NCBI GenBank assembly: GCA_002451275.1 | Contig: DKBS01000083.1 | Span: 1-13,613, forward strand | Source: Planctomycetaceae bacterium UBA6894 | GTDB lineage: Bacteria; Planctomycetota; Planctomycetia; Gemmatales; Gemmataceae | Direction: 5' to 3' | DNA length: 13,613 nucleotides | Shown here: piece after piece, positions 1 through 7,507 of the stretch | Position numbering within the stretch: the first letter of the stretch is position 1 | Layout: each line of letters begins with the position of its first letter | The notes under the pieces: generated by a model | The model's database searches: none | The model's input: only the letters and a program-made list of their open reading frames with translations | Told to the model about the DNA's origin: nothing | Made by a program: the position numbers and the translations under genes

Positions 1-1451
1 TCAGCCAGCGGTTCCGGCTCCAGAGGCGGATCCAGCGGCCACGGGGCCGGTTGGGTCTGGCGACCTAACGGGGCAACATCCTTGGCGTGGTCGGACGGGT
101 TCATGAACAGCACCTCTTCGGAAACCTGGTCGGTCATGCTGGCACGGAGGAACGAGTCGTTGGCGGTGTTTTCAAGCAACCGGCGAACCAGGTAGGCCAT
201 GCCCGGCAACAGCTCCCCGTAAGGCATGTAGACGCGGACACGCTGCCCCAGCGAGACGAACGGGGCCATCAAGGAATCGCCCATGCCGTAAAGCATCTGC
301 ATCTCAAAGGCGCCCCGCGGCAGATCCATCGTCTCGGCAAGGGCAAGGGCCTTGGCCAGGCTGCGCAGGTTGTGGCTGGCCAGCGCAGGACGGAGGTGCT
401 GGCGATTCACCAAAAGGAACTCGGTCAGTTCCTCGTAGTTGGCATCACTTTGCCACTTGCGCGACCAAACCGGCGCGGGCCAGCCATTCTGGGCGCACAC
501 TATGGTTTCGGCGTCCCAATAAGCCCCCTTCACCAGCCGTATGGTCACCGGAGCACCCCGCCGCTGCGCCCAGGTGGCCAGCATGCGAAGGTCCTCGGCC
601 GTCGAACGCAGATAGGCCTGGATGGCGATGCCCACATCCGGCCAATCCCGAAATTCGGGTTCCATCAGCAGGCGAGTGAAAATCGCCAGGGTGAGATCCT
701 TGAAACCGCTTTGCTCCATATCAAAGTGGACGAATGCCCCCTGCCCCATGGCCTGCCGCAGGATGGGACGCAACCGGCCAATAATCTGGTCGGCGGAACG
801 GTTGAAGTCCAAGGCGTCGGCCTGGCTATATAGCGAGGAAAGCTTCACCGAGACATTCACCACCGGCAGGCCCCCACGGTCATCGTTGTCGGTGAGCGGG
901 TCGTGGGGCAGGCTCGTTGCCAGTTGCTTCAGACCGTCCAGCAACTCCATGTAGGCCTGTTGGCTGGCAATTGCCTCCACCTCGGTCAGAGTCGCCTCCC
1001 CCAGAATGTCCACCGTGAAGGCGAGCCGGCGCTTACGCAGGTCCCGGACGGTGGCCAAGGTCTCCCCCAGGGTGCTGCCGGCAATGAATTTGCGCGCCAT
1101 TCGAGCGCTGGACCAGTGCGTGATCCTGGAAAAAAGCTGCCCCAGCGGACCGGAACCGGGCAGCATCGCCAACCCCAAACGCATCCACCAAGGAACCGCA
1201 CTGCCGGCCTGCTGGAAATATTCCCGCAGGTGGCGCGCCAGGTCGGCCGGCTGTTCAAGCGTCGGCAGGACATCGACAAACCGGAACAGGTTCAGCTTGA
1301 TCGATTCGTCGGCCATGCTCCAACGCATCATTTGGTCGTCAAACCAGGCAGGGCTCAGTAACAAGGGCCCCGACCGGTCAATCCGGGCCAGCAGGTCACG
1401 CCCGATGCGTTGTGTCAAATCTTCCAGCGCGGCATTGGCGGCAGATGCCAT
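1..1451 (-). CDS. putA: Bifunctional proline dehydrogenase / L-glutamate gamma-semialdehyde dehydrogenase (PutA type), N-terminal half
   Basis: Oxidises proline to P5C with FAD; the full-length protein then oxidises glutamate semialdehyde to glutamate with NAD. The frame is open from the ATG at 1451 to the window edge (483 codons), so the C-terminal aldehyde dehydrogenase domain lies outside. PRODH motifs appear in order: VKLSS (K203), FVHFDMEQ, IQAYLRSTAEDL (R282), RLVKGAYWD (K308, D313), LASHN, FEMQMLYGM and YLVRRLLEN (R423, R424, the substrate-carboxylate arginines of the family). The last visible residues look like the linker into the ALDH domain. The N-terminus begins with the alpha-helical arm, and there is no ribbon-helix-helix DNA-binding domain like that of enterobacterial PutA, so self-repression is not expected. 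The start was chosen because a GGGGAAGGG stretch precedes the ATG and no other in-frame ATG lies just upstream. It is divergent from the kinase gene. The family call is firm; that it is fused rather than PRODH alone is inferred from length and linker. Confidence 0.93.
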   Translation of the reverse strand, partial: MASAANAALEDLTQRIGRDLLARIDRSGPLLLSPAWFDDQMMRWSMADESIKLNLFRFVDVLPTLEQPADLARHLREYFQQAGSAVPWWMRLGLAMLPGSGPLGQLFSRITHWSSARMARKFIAGSTLGETLATVRDLRKRRLAFTVDILGEATLTEVEAIASQQAYMELLDGLKQLATSLPHDPLTDNDDRGGLPVVNVSVKLSSLYSQADALDFNRSADQIIGRLRPILRQAMGQGAFVHFDMEQSGFKDLTLAIFTRLLMEPEFRDWPDVGIAIQAYLRSTAEDLRMLATWAQRRGAPVTIRLVKGAYWDAETIVCAQNGWPAPVWSRKWQSDANYEELTEFLLVNRQHLRPALASHNLRSLAKALALAETMDLPRGAFEMQMLYGMGDSLMAPFVSLGQRVRVYMPYGELLPGMAYLVRRLLENTANDSFLRASMTDQVSEEVLFMNPSDHAKDVAPLGRQTQPAPWPLDPPLEPEPLA

Positions 1452-1529
1452 GGTCCCTTCCCCGGGCAAAACCCGTCGCGATGCATGGGAGGCGATGAGC
1501 CGGGTGGAGAGATGCCCCTGCCCTGATAG

Positions 1530-1535
1530 ATTATA
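1530..1535 (-). promoter_or_regulatory. Candidate -10 box for putA
   Basis: On the minus strand 1535-1530 reads TATAAT, a perfect -10 consensus in otherwise GC-rich DNA, about 80 nt upstream of the putA start. No convincing -35 lies 17 nt further upstream; that position falls inside the palindrome at 1550-1563. On the plus strand the same patch reads TATAAG at 1532-1537 and could serve the kinase. Planctomycete promoters are poorly defined, so this is only a candidate. Confidence 0.35.
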
Positions 1536-1549
1536 AGGAAGAAACCGGC

Positions 1550-1563
1550 CCACCGGCCGGTGG
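1550..1563. promoter_or_regulatory. Perfect 14-bp palindrome between putA and the kinase gene; possible operator
   Basis: The sequence CCACCGGCCGGTGG equals its own reverse complement. It sits in the divergent intergenic region (1452-1594), overlapping where the -35 of the putA promoter candidate would be. A dimeric repressor site is a reasonable guess because this PutA lacks its own DNA-binding domain. GC-rich palindromes do arise by chance in such DNA, so confidence is modest. Confidence 0.35.
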
Positions 1564-1594
1564 ACCGTCGGGAAAAGCAGTGTCGGGAATGATC

Positions 1595-2440
1595 ATGAAG
1601 ATTGGAAAGTTCACGGTTCAGTCCAACCTCGGAACGGGAGCGCACAGTTCCATCCTCCAGATCCGCCGGGCCGAGGACAGCCGCACCTACGCCCTCAAGG
1701 TGGTCAACATCGATGAGCCGGAGGACATGAAGTTCCTCCGCCAGGCCGAGCACGAGTTTGAGGTCCTCCAGAAACTGTCCCACCCCAACATCATCAAGGC
1801 CCATGCCCTTGAGAAGGAAAAGGCCTGGATGTTCGGCAAGGTCACCAAGGTGCACCTGCTGATGGAGTTTGTCAGCGGCCAAACCATGGACAAGGCCCGT
1901 CTCACCCTGCCCCAAAAGGTGCACGCATTCCGTCTGGTCAGCGAGGCACTCGTGCACATGCACCGCCGCGAGGTCCTGCACGGCGACCTGAAACCCAACA
2001 ATGTGATGGTGGGCAAGAAGGGCGTGCTGAAGGTCATCGATTTCGGCCTGGCGCATCTCCGGGGCGAGGCGAAGGACCGCATCACCGGCACCCCCGAATA
2101 CATCGCTCCCGAGACCGTCAAAAGCAAAATCCTGTCCGAAAGGACCGATTTGTACAATTTTGGCGCGCTGATGTACCGGGCCGTCACCAACCAGGCCCTC
2201 ATGCACAGGATTGACGAGGGTGGCGAGGTGATCGAGGAAAAAGTCTGGGCCAAATACTACAAGCCCATCGAGGAGCTCCTCCCCGGGATCGACCAGGACT
2301 TGGCAAAACTGGTGGGCGATTGCCTGCAGACCGACCCCCGCAAGCGCCCGGAGCGGGCAAGCGATGTGCAAAATGTGCTGTCCCAGGTGGAGGAACGCCT
2401 GGTCCCCACGCCGGAGAAGGGCTTGGACGGCTTGGAATGA
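1595..2440 (+). CDS. Cytosolic Hanks-type serine/threonine protein kinase
   Basis: A minimal kinase of 281 aa with no membrane segment or sensor domain. Visible motifs (numbered from ATG 1595): glycine loop LGTGAHS (12-18), ATP lysine K35 in YALK, probable helix-C glutamate E54 before LSHPNI, catalytic loop HGDLKPNN (129-136; D131, K133, N136), DFG at 149-151, and GTPEYIAPE in the activation segment. The HRD arginine is Gly130, so it is a non-RD kinase and may not need activation-loop phosphorylation. In-frame alternative starts are GTG 1580 (GGGA 6 nt upstream) and ATG 1589. I prefer ATG 1595, which has GGGA at 1585-1588 with 6-nt spacing and begins just before the kinase fold. The stop overlaps the next start as ATGA, implying translational coupling with the membrane protein. 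All catalytic residues are present, so it should be active; substrates are unknown. Confidence 0.93.
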   Translation: MKIGKFTVQSNLGTGAHSSILQIRRAEDSRTYALKVVNIDEPEDMKFLRQAEHEFEVLQKLSHPNIIKAHALEKEKAWMFGKVTKVHLLMEFVSGQTMDKARLTLPQKVHAFRLVSEALVHMHRREVLHGDLKPNNVMVGKKGVLKVIDFGLAHLRGEAKDRITGTPEYIAPETVKSKILSERTDLYNFGALMYRAVTNQALMHRIDEGGEVIEEKVWAKYYKPIEELLPGIDQDLAKLVGDCLQTDPRKRPERASDVQNVLSQVEERLVPTPEKGLDGLE

Positions 2441-2937
2441 CCCTCCCGGGAAAGGCCTCCTGGCCACAGACTCTCGCGCGTTTTGCCGCCCTGTGCGCCT
2501 TTGCCTTCTGGCAGGGCGGTTTTGTCTTCTACGCGGGCGTGGCGGTCCCCATCGGCAGCGACGAGTTGGGGGATACCCTGCAAGGCTTCATCACCCGGCG
2601 GGTCACCCGCAGCCTGAATGTCATCGGGCTGGTGGCCTTGGCGTTGCTGCTGGTGGACCACCTGGTCCGCCCGTTTCAGGCCAGGAACAAGAAGGCTTTC
2701 TGGGTGCTGTGGGTCCTCATGCTTGGCTGCCAGACCGCGCTCCTGATCCTGCATCCAATGATGGACCTGTTGCTGGAGCCGGAAACCGTCAGCGTCCTGG
2801 ACCGCAGGGTATTCCGGTTGATGCACCGCAATTACCTGTGGACCAGCACCATCCTGTGGGGCGCATCCCTTGGGTGGGTCTGGCTGGTGGCGCGGGACCA
2901 TTCGTCCGGGCCACCAAAAGAAACGCCTCGGACATGA
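2437..2937 (+). CDS. Four-helix integral membrane protein, unknown function, coupled to the kinase
   Basis: A 166-aa protein. Hydrophobic stretches at about residues 14-38, 60-77, 88-106 and 134-152 predict four transmembrane helices. The first contains an aromatic/glycine run (WQGGFVFYAG) and the last follows a MHRNYLWTS segment. The start is the ATG overlapping the kinase stop (ATGA); the frame stays open upstream, but that part lies inside the kinase gene and reads like shadow sequence. The general layout recalls small DUF4149/TMEM205-like membrane proteins, but this is a loose resemblance and not an assignment. Charged residues between helices 2 and 3 (R78, R83, K85, K86) suggest that loop is cytoplasmic. 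Tight coupling suggests the kinase acts with or on this protein, which is inference only. Confidence 0.8.
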   Translation: MTLPGKASWPQTLARFAALCAFAFWQGGFVFYAGVAVPIGSDELGDTLQGFITRRVTRSLNVIGLVALALLLVDHLVRPFQARNKKAFWVLWVLMLGCQTALLILHPMMDLLLEPETVSVLDRRVFRLMHRNYLWTSTILWGASLGWVWLVARDHSSGPPKETPRT

Positions 2938-3083
2938 CTCCTCTGGTGTCGCCCATACACCAGCGAATTCATGCCGAGGCAACGGTACTATGAGATGGCC
3001 TCATTCCCAAAGCAAGAAAATTCAAGCGGAAATTTCTCAAAAAAGAGATGAAACCTTTTGAACTGGTGAACAAATAGCCTGTT

Positions 3084-3088
3084 GGAGG
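3084..3088 (+). promoter_or_regulatory. Strong Shine-Dalgarno site for the 390-aa gene
   Basis: GGAGG lies 7 nt before the ATG at 3096. It ends an intergenic stretch (2938-3095) whose 3000-3080 part is clearly more AT-rich than the surroundings, as expected for a promoter/leader. No confident -35/-10 pair was found there (TACTAT at 2986-2991 is a weak -10 candidate). This suggests the 390-aa gene and hrpB may have their own promoter rather than depend on the kinase operon. Confidence 0.6.
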
Positions 3089-3095
3089 ACAGAAC

Positions 3096-4268
3096 ATGTC
3101 GGCGGACTGCGCTCAACTGGAAGCCTGTTTCAGGGAAAAGGGACCGGCTGCCGCCCTGGAAATGCTGGAAAACCAGATGCGGTCGGCCGGGGACCACACC
3201 GGCTGGTTCTACACCCTGCTGATGAAGGCCAGGCAAAACCTGGGCATCGCCCCCACACCGACCGCCCCCGCCGAGGAGATCCCGCCCGGCCTCCACGAGC
3301 AGTACGAGGAGGCGATCCGCGCGGCCGGGCGCACGGTCGGCAAGGCCGCGCTGGAAAAAGGTCAGCTGGAAGCCGCCTGGCAAATGTTCAAGCTGCTCGG
3401 GGAACCCGAGCCGGTCCGAAGCGCCCTCCTGGCCAAGACTCTGGGCGATGACGACGACTGGGAACTCCCCATCCGGTTGGCCTACTACGAGGGCCTGGCT
3501 CCCGAGACCGGCTTTGACTGGATCCTGCGTCGCTACGGGCTCTGCAACGCCATCACCACGCTGTCACAGGAAACACCCGGCGGACCCGAAACCCGCCAGC
3601 ATTGCCTCAGGGCTCTCGTCCGGGCCATCCGGGCGGAATTGATGCGGCGCCTCCGGGCCGACCTCAGGCACCGTCAGGGATTGCCCCAGGCTGAAACCGA
3701 GGAGGAACTGGGCCCGCCCCCCGCGCTGGGCGAAATCATCCGGTTGCTCGACCAGCATCCGGAACTCACCGAGGAAGACAGCTACCACATCGACCTGTCC
3801 CATCTGCAGTCCACCGTGCAATTGTCCTCCCAGTTGACCGCCTGCCCCGAGCGGGCACTCGCCCGCGAGCTGTGCGACTACGGCAAACGCCTGAAGGGTC
3901 GCTTTGTGCCGAGGGGCGAACCGCCCTTCGAGGATTTCTTCGGCGGCTGGGACCGTGTCCTGGCCGCGCTCGAGGGCGACCGGCCCGACGACCACATCGC
4001 TTTTTTCCGCGAGCAGGCACTGGCCGCCGCAGCAGAGGGCAATCCCTACCCCGCCGAGGTGTGGCTCGACCTCCTGCGAAAACTGGGGCGGGACCGCGAG
4101 GCCTTGGAAGCAGCCGCCATCTGCCAATCCCCGGCAGCCCTCCGCGGGTCTTGTAACGAGTTGAAAGACTTCCGCCCCATGCGGGAAGCGGCCCGTCGCC
4201 AGGAAGACCGGGTGCATTTCCTGGCGGCCCTGCTCGAGCAGCGGAATCTGGAACCGCGGGCCCGGTAA
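3096..4268 (+). CDS. Conserved-looking alpha-helical protein of unknown function (390 aa), upstream of hrpB
   Basis: I do not recognise the family. The protein is soluble, with no signal peptide or membrane segment. It is rich in Ala, Leu, Glu and Arg and probably nearly all helical, with TPR- or HEAT-like texture, e.g. ALEKGQLEAAWQMFKLLGEP near 88-107 and YPAEVWLDLLRKLGRDREAL near 322-341. A short Pro/Thr-rich linker (about residues 51-64) separates a small N-terminal helical part from the rest, and a charged middle part (ELMRRLRADLRHRQG) looks surface-exposed. Acidic DDDDWE occurs near residue 118. No catalytic motif is evident. GGAGG 7 nt upstream supports the start. The stop is only 3 nt before the hrpB ATG, so the two are almost certainly co-transcribed and perhaps translationally coupled. 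A role with the helicase, such as adaptor or RNA-related protein, is a guess. Confidence 0.8.
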   Translation: MSADCAQLEACFREKGPAAALEMLENQMRSAGDHTGWFYTLLMKARQNLGIAPTPTAPAEEIPPGLHEQYEEAIRAAGRTVGKAALEKGQLEAAWQMFKLLGEPEPVRSALLAKTLGDDDDWELPIRLAYYEGLAPETGFDWILRRYGLCNAITTLSQETPGGPETRQHCLRALVRAIRAELMRRLRADLRHRQGLPQAETEEELGPPPALGEIIRLLDQHPELTEEDSYHIDLSHLQSTVQLSSQLTACPERALARELCDYGKRLKGRFVPRGEPPFEDFFGGWDRVLAALEGDRPDDHIAFFREQALAAAAEGNPYPAEVWLDLLRKLGRDREALEAAAICQSPAALRGSCNELKDFRPMREAARRQEDRVHFLAALLEQRNLEPRAR

Positions 4269-4271
4269 ACC

Positions 4272-6782
4272 ATGGCGCCCACGCCCCCTCCATCCCATCA
4301 GCCCCTCCCCATCGATTCGGTCCTGCCCGAGATTGTGGGGGCCTTGCGTTCCTGCCCCAACCTGGTCCTCCGCGCCCCCACCGGCGCCGGCAAAACCACC
4401 CGGGTCCCCCTGGAGCTGTGGCGGTCGGGCCTGTCGGGTGACGGCTGGATCGTGCTGGTGGAACCGCGCCGGTTAGCTGCGCGTGCCGCCTGCACCCAGA
4501 TGGCACGCCAGCTCGGTCAACAGCCTGGTGATCTGGTCGGCTACCAGGTCCGCCATGAAAGGCGTCTGGGCAAGGCCACCCGCGTGGTCGCCATGACTCC
4601 GGGCATCCTGCTGGGCCGGCTGGTGGAGGATCCCGGCCTGGAGGGTATTGCTGCCATCGTGCTGGATGAGTTCCACGAGCGCGGCGTCGAGACCGATCTC
4701 ATCCTGGGCCTGACCCGCACCATCCGGGAAACCCTGCGGCCCGACCTCCGTCTGGTGGTGATGTCGGCCACGCTGGATGTGCGGCCACTGGTGGAGTATC
4801 TGGGCGACTGCCGCGTGGTCGATTCCCCGGGCAGGCTCTTCCCGGTCACGCTGCTCCACGAACCCATCGACCGCGAGACTCCCCTGGCCACCGCCATGGC
4901 GCGCGGTGTGCGCCGCCTGCTTGAGGAAACCGATGGCGACCTGCTGGCGTTTCTGCCCGGTATGGGCGAAATCCGCGCCACCGAACGGGCACTCGAAACC
5001 GTGGCGCAATCCTTCTCGGTCGATGTGCTCCCCCTGCACGGGGACCTGCCCCTCGACGAACAGGATCGCGCGCTGCGCGGCGGCGGACGCCGTCGCGTTG
5101 TGCTGGCCACCAATGTGGCGGAAAGTTCGGTCACGGTGGAAGGCGTCACCGGCGTCATCGACTGCACCACCGCGCGGCAACTGCGCCACGATCCCGCTGT
5201 GGCTTTGAACCGTCTGGAAATCCGCCCGGTCAGCCAGGCCTCGCTAACGCAGCGGGCGGGCCGGGCCGGCCGGGTGGCCCCTGGCACCTGCCTGCGCCTC
5301 TGTTCGGAGGGGGATGCCCGCAACCGGCGGCCCGTCGATGAACCCGAGGTGCGGCGGGTCGATCTGGCGGGCCCCCTGCTGCGGTTGGCCAGCATGGGTG
5401 AGCTGGAAAGTTTCCAGTGGCTCGATGCCCCAACCCCGGCCGCCAAAGCCCTTGCCCTCGACGAACTAAACGATCTGGGCGCCCTCCGCGACGGCCGGAT
5501 CACCCCTCTGGGCGAGCGCCTGGCCGGGTTGCCCATGTCGCCGCGCATGGGAATGCTTTTGATTCGCGGACTGGAGTTGGGAGTGCCCGGCCTGGCCGCG
5601 GCGACAGCCGCGGTGCTGGAGGAGGGCGACCCGCGCACCCGGACCGGTGGCTGGGGGCAAACCCCTTCCCCTTCCCCATCAGATCTGCTGGATATCCTTG
5701 CGCTCCTGGAAGAGTTTGAACACGGTGGCAGGCCACCAGCCCTGCCGGGATCAAGGGCCAAATGGTTGCTGCGGGCCCGGGACCAGGTCGCCCGCCAGGT
5801 GGGCGCACCCGCCGGCATGGAACCGGTCTGGGACCATGCCGAACCCCTGGGCCGGGCCCTGTTGGCCGCCTTCCCCTCACGCCTGGCACGCCGACGCGAA
5901 CCCCGCTCCAATCGCGCCCTGTTGGCCTCCGGACGCGGGGCCAAACTCGCCGATTCCAGCGCTGTGCGCGAGGAGGAACTGTTCATCGCGCTAGACCTGA
6001 TGGACGCCCAGGGGGAGGCCACCATCCGGCTGGCTAGCGGCATCGACCGCGCATGGCTCGACCCGGCCGACCTGAGGAGCGAGTTGGACAAAAGTTTTGA
6101 CGAGAAGACCGGTCGGGTGGAAACCCGCAAGCGCCTCCTCTGGCATGCGTTGCCCCTGGAGGAGGTGGACCACCCCACCCCTCGGGATGAATCGACCGCG
6201 GAATTGCTGGCGGAAATTGCCTGGCAAAGGCGGGCAACCGTGTTTCCGTCGGAGGATTCCCCTGCCGGCAAATTGCTGGCACGGTGGCGCTGGCTGGACC
6301 GTGAAATCCCCGGCCTCTTGCCTTCCCTGGATGAGCCGCTGGAACGCGAGATCCTGCTCGGCATGTGCCAGGGACTGCGCGGCCTTGCCGAATTGCAAAA
6401 CGCCGATTGGCTCGGTGCCTTCGCCGGCCGGTTGTCCCACCACCAGTCCCGCGAACTGGACACCCACGCGCCGGAAAGGATCAGCCTCCCCAGCGGCAAC
6501 AGCGTGGCGCTGAGCTACGAGCCGGGCCGGCCACCGGTTCTGGCAGCGCGGATCCAGGAATTGTTTGGCTGGAAGGAAACCCCGCGCATCGCCCAGGGCA
6601 AGGTGCGCCTGCTGCTGCATCTGCTGGCCCCGAATTACCGCCCCCAGCAGGTGACGGATGATCTGGCCAGTTTCTGGAACAACACCTACCAGCAGGTGCG
6701 CAAGGATCTGCGTGGCCGGTACCCCAAACACCCCTGGCCCGAAGACCCTTGGACCGCCGTAGCCCCCCAGCGGCGCAAATGA
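4272..6782 (+). CDS. hrpB: ATP-dependent helicase HrpB (DEAH/DExH family)
   Basis: Superfamily-2 DEAH-type helicase of 836 aa, close to the usual HrpB length of about 800-850. Motifs in order: Walker A APTGAGKT (35-42, K41), motif Ia VEPRRLAAR (63-71), MTPGILL (108-114), motif II DEFH (132-135) in the HrpB-typical DEFHERGVETD, motif III SAT (165-167), then VVLATNVAESSVTVEGV, and motif VI QRAGRAGR (327-334). The distinctive HrpB C-terminal domain follows, including VALSYEPGRPPVLAARIQEL, FGW, LLLHLLAPNYRPQQ, DLASFW and the ending LRGRYPKHPWPEDP. The family presumably unwinds or remodels RNA; its exact job is not settled in most bacteria. The Pro-rich first ten residues are probably disordered. 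The SD before ATG 4272 is weak, consistent with coupling to the preceding gene, which ends 3 nt upstream. All helicase motifs are intact. Confidence 0.97.
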   Translation: MAPTPPPSHQPLPIDSVLPEIVGALRSCPNLVLRAPTGAGKTTRVPLELWRSGLSGDGWIVLVEPRRLAARAACTQMARQLGQQPGDLVGYQVRHERRLGKATRVVAMTPGILLGRLVEDPGLEGIAAIVLDEFHERGVETDLILGLTRTIRETLRPDLRLVVMSATLDVRPLVEYLGDCRVVDSPGRLFPVTLLHEPIDRETPLATAMARGVRRLLEETDGDLLAFLPGMGEIRATERALETVAQSFSVDVLPLHGDLPLDEQDRALRGGGRRRVVLATNVAESSVTVEGVTGVIDCTTARQLRHDPAVALNRLEIRPVSQASLTQRAGRAGRVAPGTCLRLCSEGDARNRRPVDEPEVRRVDLAGPLLRLASMGELESFQWLDAPTPAAKALALDELNDLGALRDGRITPLGERLAGLPMSPRMGMLLIRGLELGVPGLAAATAAVLEEGDPRTRTGGWGQTPSPSPSDLLDILALLEEFEHGGRPPALPGSRAKWLLRARDQVARQVGAPAGMEPVWDHAEPLGRALLAAFPSRLARRREPRSNRALLASGRGAKLADSSAVREEELFIALDLMDAQGEATIRLASGIDRAWLDPADLRSELDKSFDEKTGRVETRKRLLWHALPLEEVDHPTPRDESTAELLAEIAWQRRATVFPSEDSPAGKLLARWRWLDREIPGLLPSLDEPLEREILLGMCQGLRGLAELQNADWLGAFAGRLSHHQSRELDTHAPERISLPSGNSVALSYEPGRPPVLAARIQELFGWKETPRIAQGKVRLLLHLLAPNYRPQQVTDDLASFWNNTYQQVRKDLRGRYPKHPWPEDPWTAVAPQRRK

Positions 6783-6841
6783 GCATTTGGCCCCGCTGCG
6801 CCTCCCCCCGGCAATCGCCAGGCATGCCCGCGTTTTTCCAA

Positions 6842-6855
6842 AGGGTTGTAACCCT
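6842..6855. terminator. Short inverted repeat downstream of hrpB
   Basis: AGGGTT-GT-AACCCT is a perfect inverted repeat (5-bp stem with 4-nt loop if folded) between the convergent hrpB and glycosylase genes. It lacks a following T-run on either strand, so it is a weak terminator candidate. Confidence 0.3.
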
Positions 6856-6862
6856 GCCCGCG

Positions 6863-6886
6863 CCGGATGATTCAAAAATCAATCGG
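6863..6886. terminator. Hairpin at the convergent hrpB / DNA-glycosylase junction
   Basis: Arms 6863-6872 and 6877-6886 pair over ten positions with one A-A mismatch and one G-T wobble, around a 4-nt CAAA loop. The hairpin spans the stop codon of the minus-strand glycosylase (6879-6881). Position between convergent genes suits a bidirectional terminator, but there is no U-tract, so confidence is limited. Confidence 0.35.
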
Positions 6887-7409
6887 TGCCCACGGAAGGG
6901 CCGGAAAATCCCAAAAGGACCCGCCACTGTCGCGCCTTCTCCACCAGCGACAACGAGGCGTGGGCCGGACTGGTGGACGGCAATCGGACCAGCGACTGTG
7001 GTGCCAATCCCGCCGGCAACCCGTGCGACACATGCCGACGGAAAAGCTGCTCCGCCATGGCTCCGTTGAATGCAACCCGCGTGATCTGCGGATGGCGTTC
7101 GAAAAAGGCCGAAAAATCATTCACCTGCAGCGAACCACGCAGGATGGCGCTGTCCAGGCTCCCGCTGCGTTCGCAACTTTTCAACACATCCCAGAGGGCA
7201 ATGCCCGCCCCGAGCAGTGCTTCCACCCGCCACGGGTATTCCACCCCCGGCTGAAACCCGATCAGTTGCCCCATCACCGGCCAGAATGCGTTCCGGGGAT
7301 GGGCGTAATACTGGCCGGCCGCCAGGGAAGCCTCCCCCGGCATCGACCCGAGGATCAGCAGGCGACAGCCAGCGTCGGCAATGGGCGGAAAGCTGCTAAT
7401 CCTGGCCAT
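6879..7409 (-). CDS. Family-6-like uracil/hypoxanthine-DNA glycosylase (DNA-deoxyinosine glycosylase)
   Basis: A 176-aa cytosolic base-excision repair enzyme of the UDG superfamily. Motif 1 is LILGSMPGEASLAAGQYYAH (residues 18-37) followed by PRNAFWPVMG. This matches the layout of family-6 hypoxanthine-DNA glycosylases, with N40 in HPRNAFW as the likely key asparagine. Motif 2 is LPSTSPAH near residue 145, followed by a C-terminal helix ending in KARQWRVLL. Length fits the family (about 160-180). It likely removes hypoxanthine produced by adenine deamination, possibly also uracil. ATG 7409 is the first start after an in-frame stop about 12 nt upstream; no good SD is visible, so a leaderless or slightly internal start is possible. 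The gene converges on hrpB and diverges from the sulfatase across a 98-nt gap. The superfamily is secure; the subfamily is inferred from the motifs. Confidence 0.88.
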   Translation of the reverse strand: MARISSFPPIADAGCRLLILGSMPGEASLAAGQYYAHPRNAFWPVMGQLIGFQPGVEYPWRVEALLGAGIALWDVLKSCERSGSLDSAILRGSLQVNDFSAFFERHPQITRVAFNGAMAEQLFRRHVSHGLPAGLAPQSLVRLPSTSPAHASLSLVEKARQWRVLLGFSGPSVGTD

Positions 7410-7507
7410 CGATGGACTTTATCATGGCGCCCCTGGCTGGTATCCCCCCGGTCGCTTTGCGGTTAAAGTAAAACGCTCAAGCCATCACGCTTCGGGAGAC
7501 CTGCACC

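Noticed and set aside
87..833. A 248-codon plus-strand open frame at the left edge
   Set aside because: It is antisense to the proline dehydrogenase domain, which has clear motifs across the whole stretch.
1415..2467. A 350-codon open frame antisense to the kinase and extending into the putA start
   Set aside because: The kinase on the plus strand has all catalytic motifs; the antisense product has no recognisable domain and overlaps the divergent promoter region.
3564..4298. A 244-codon minus-strand frame under the 390-aa gene
   Set aside because: The plus-strand frame has a strong Shine-Dalgarno site and a tight junction with hrpB; the antisense frame has no such support.
4541..6499. A 652-codon open frame antisense to hrpB
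   Set aside because: Composition is Arg/Ser-rich and low in recognisable motifs, typical of a shadow frame in GC-rich DNA; hrpB on the other strand has full family motifs.
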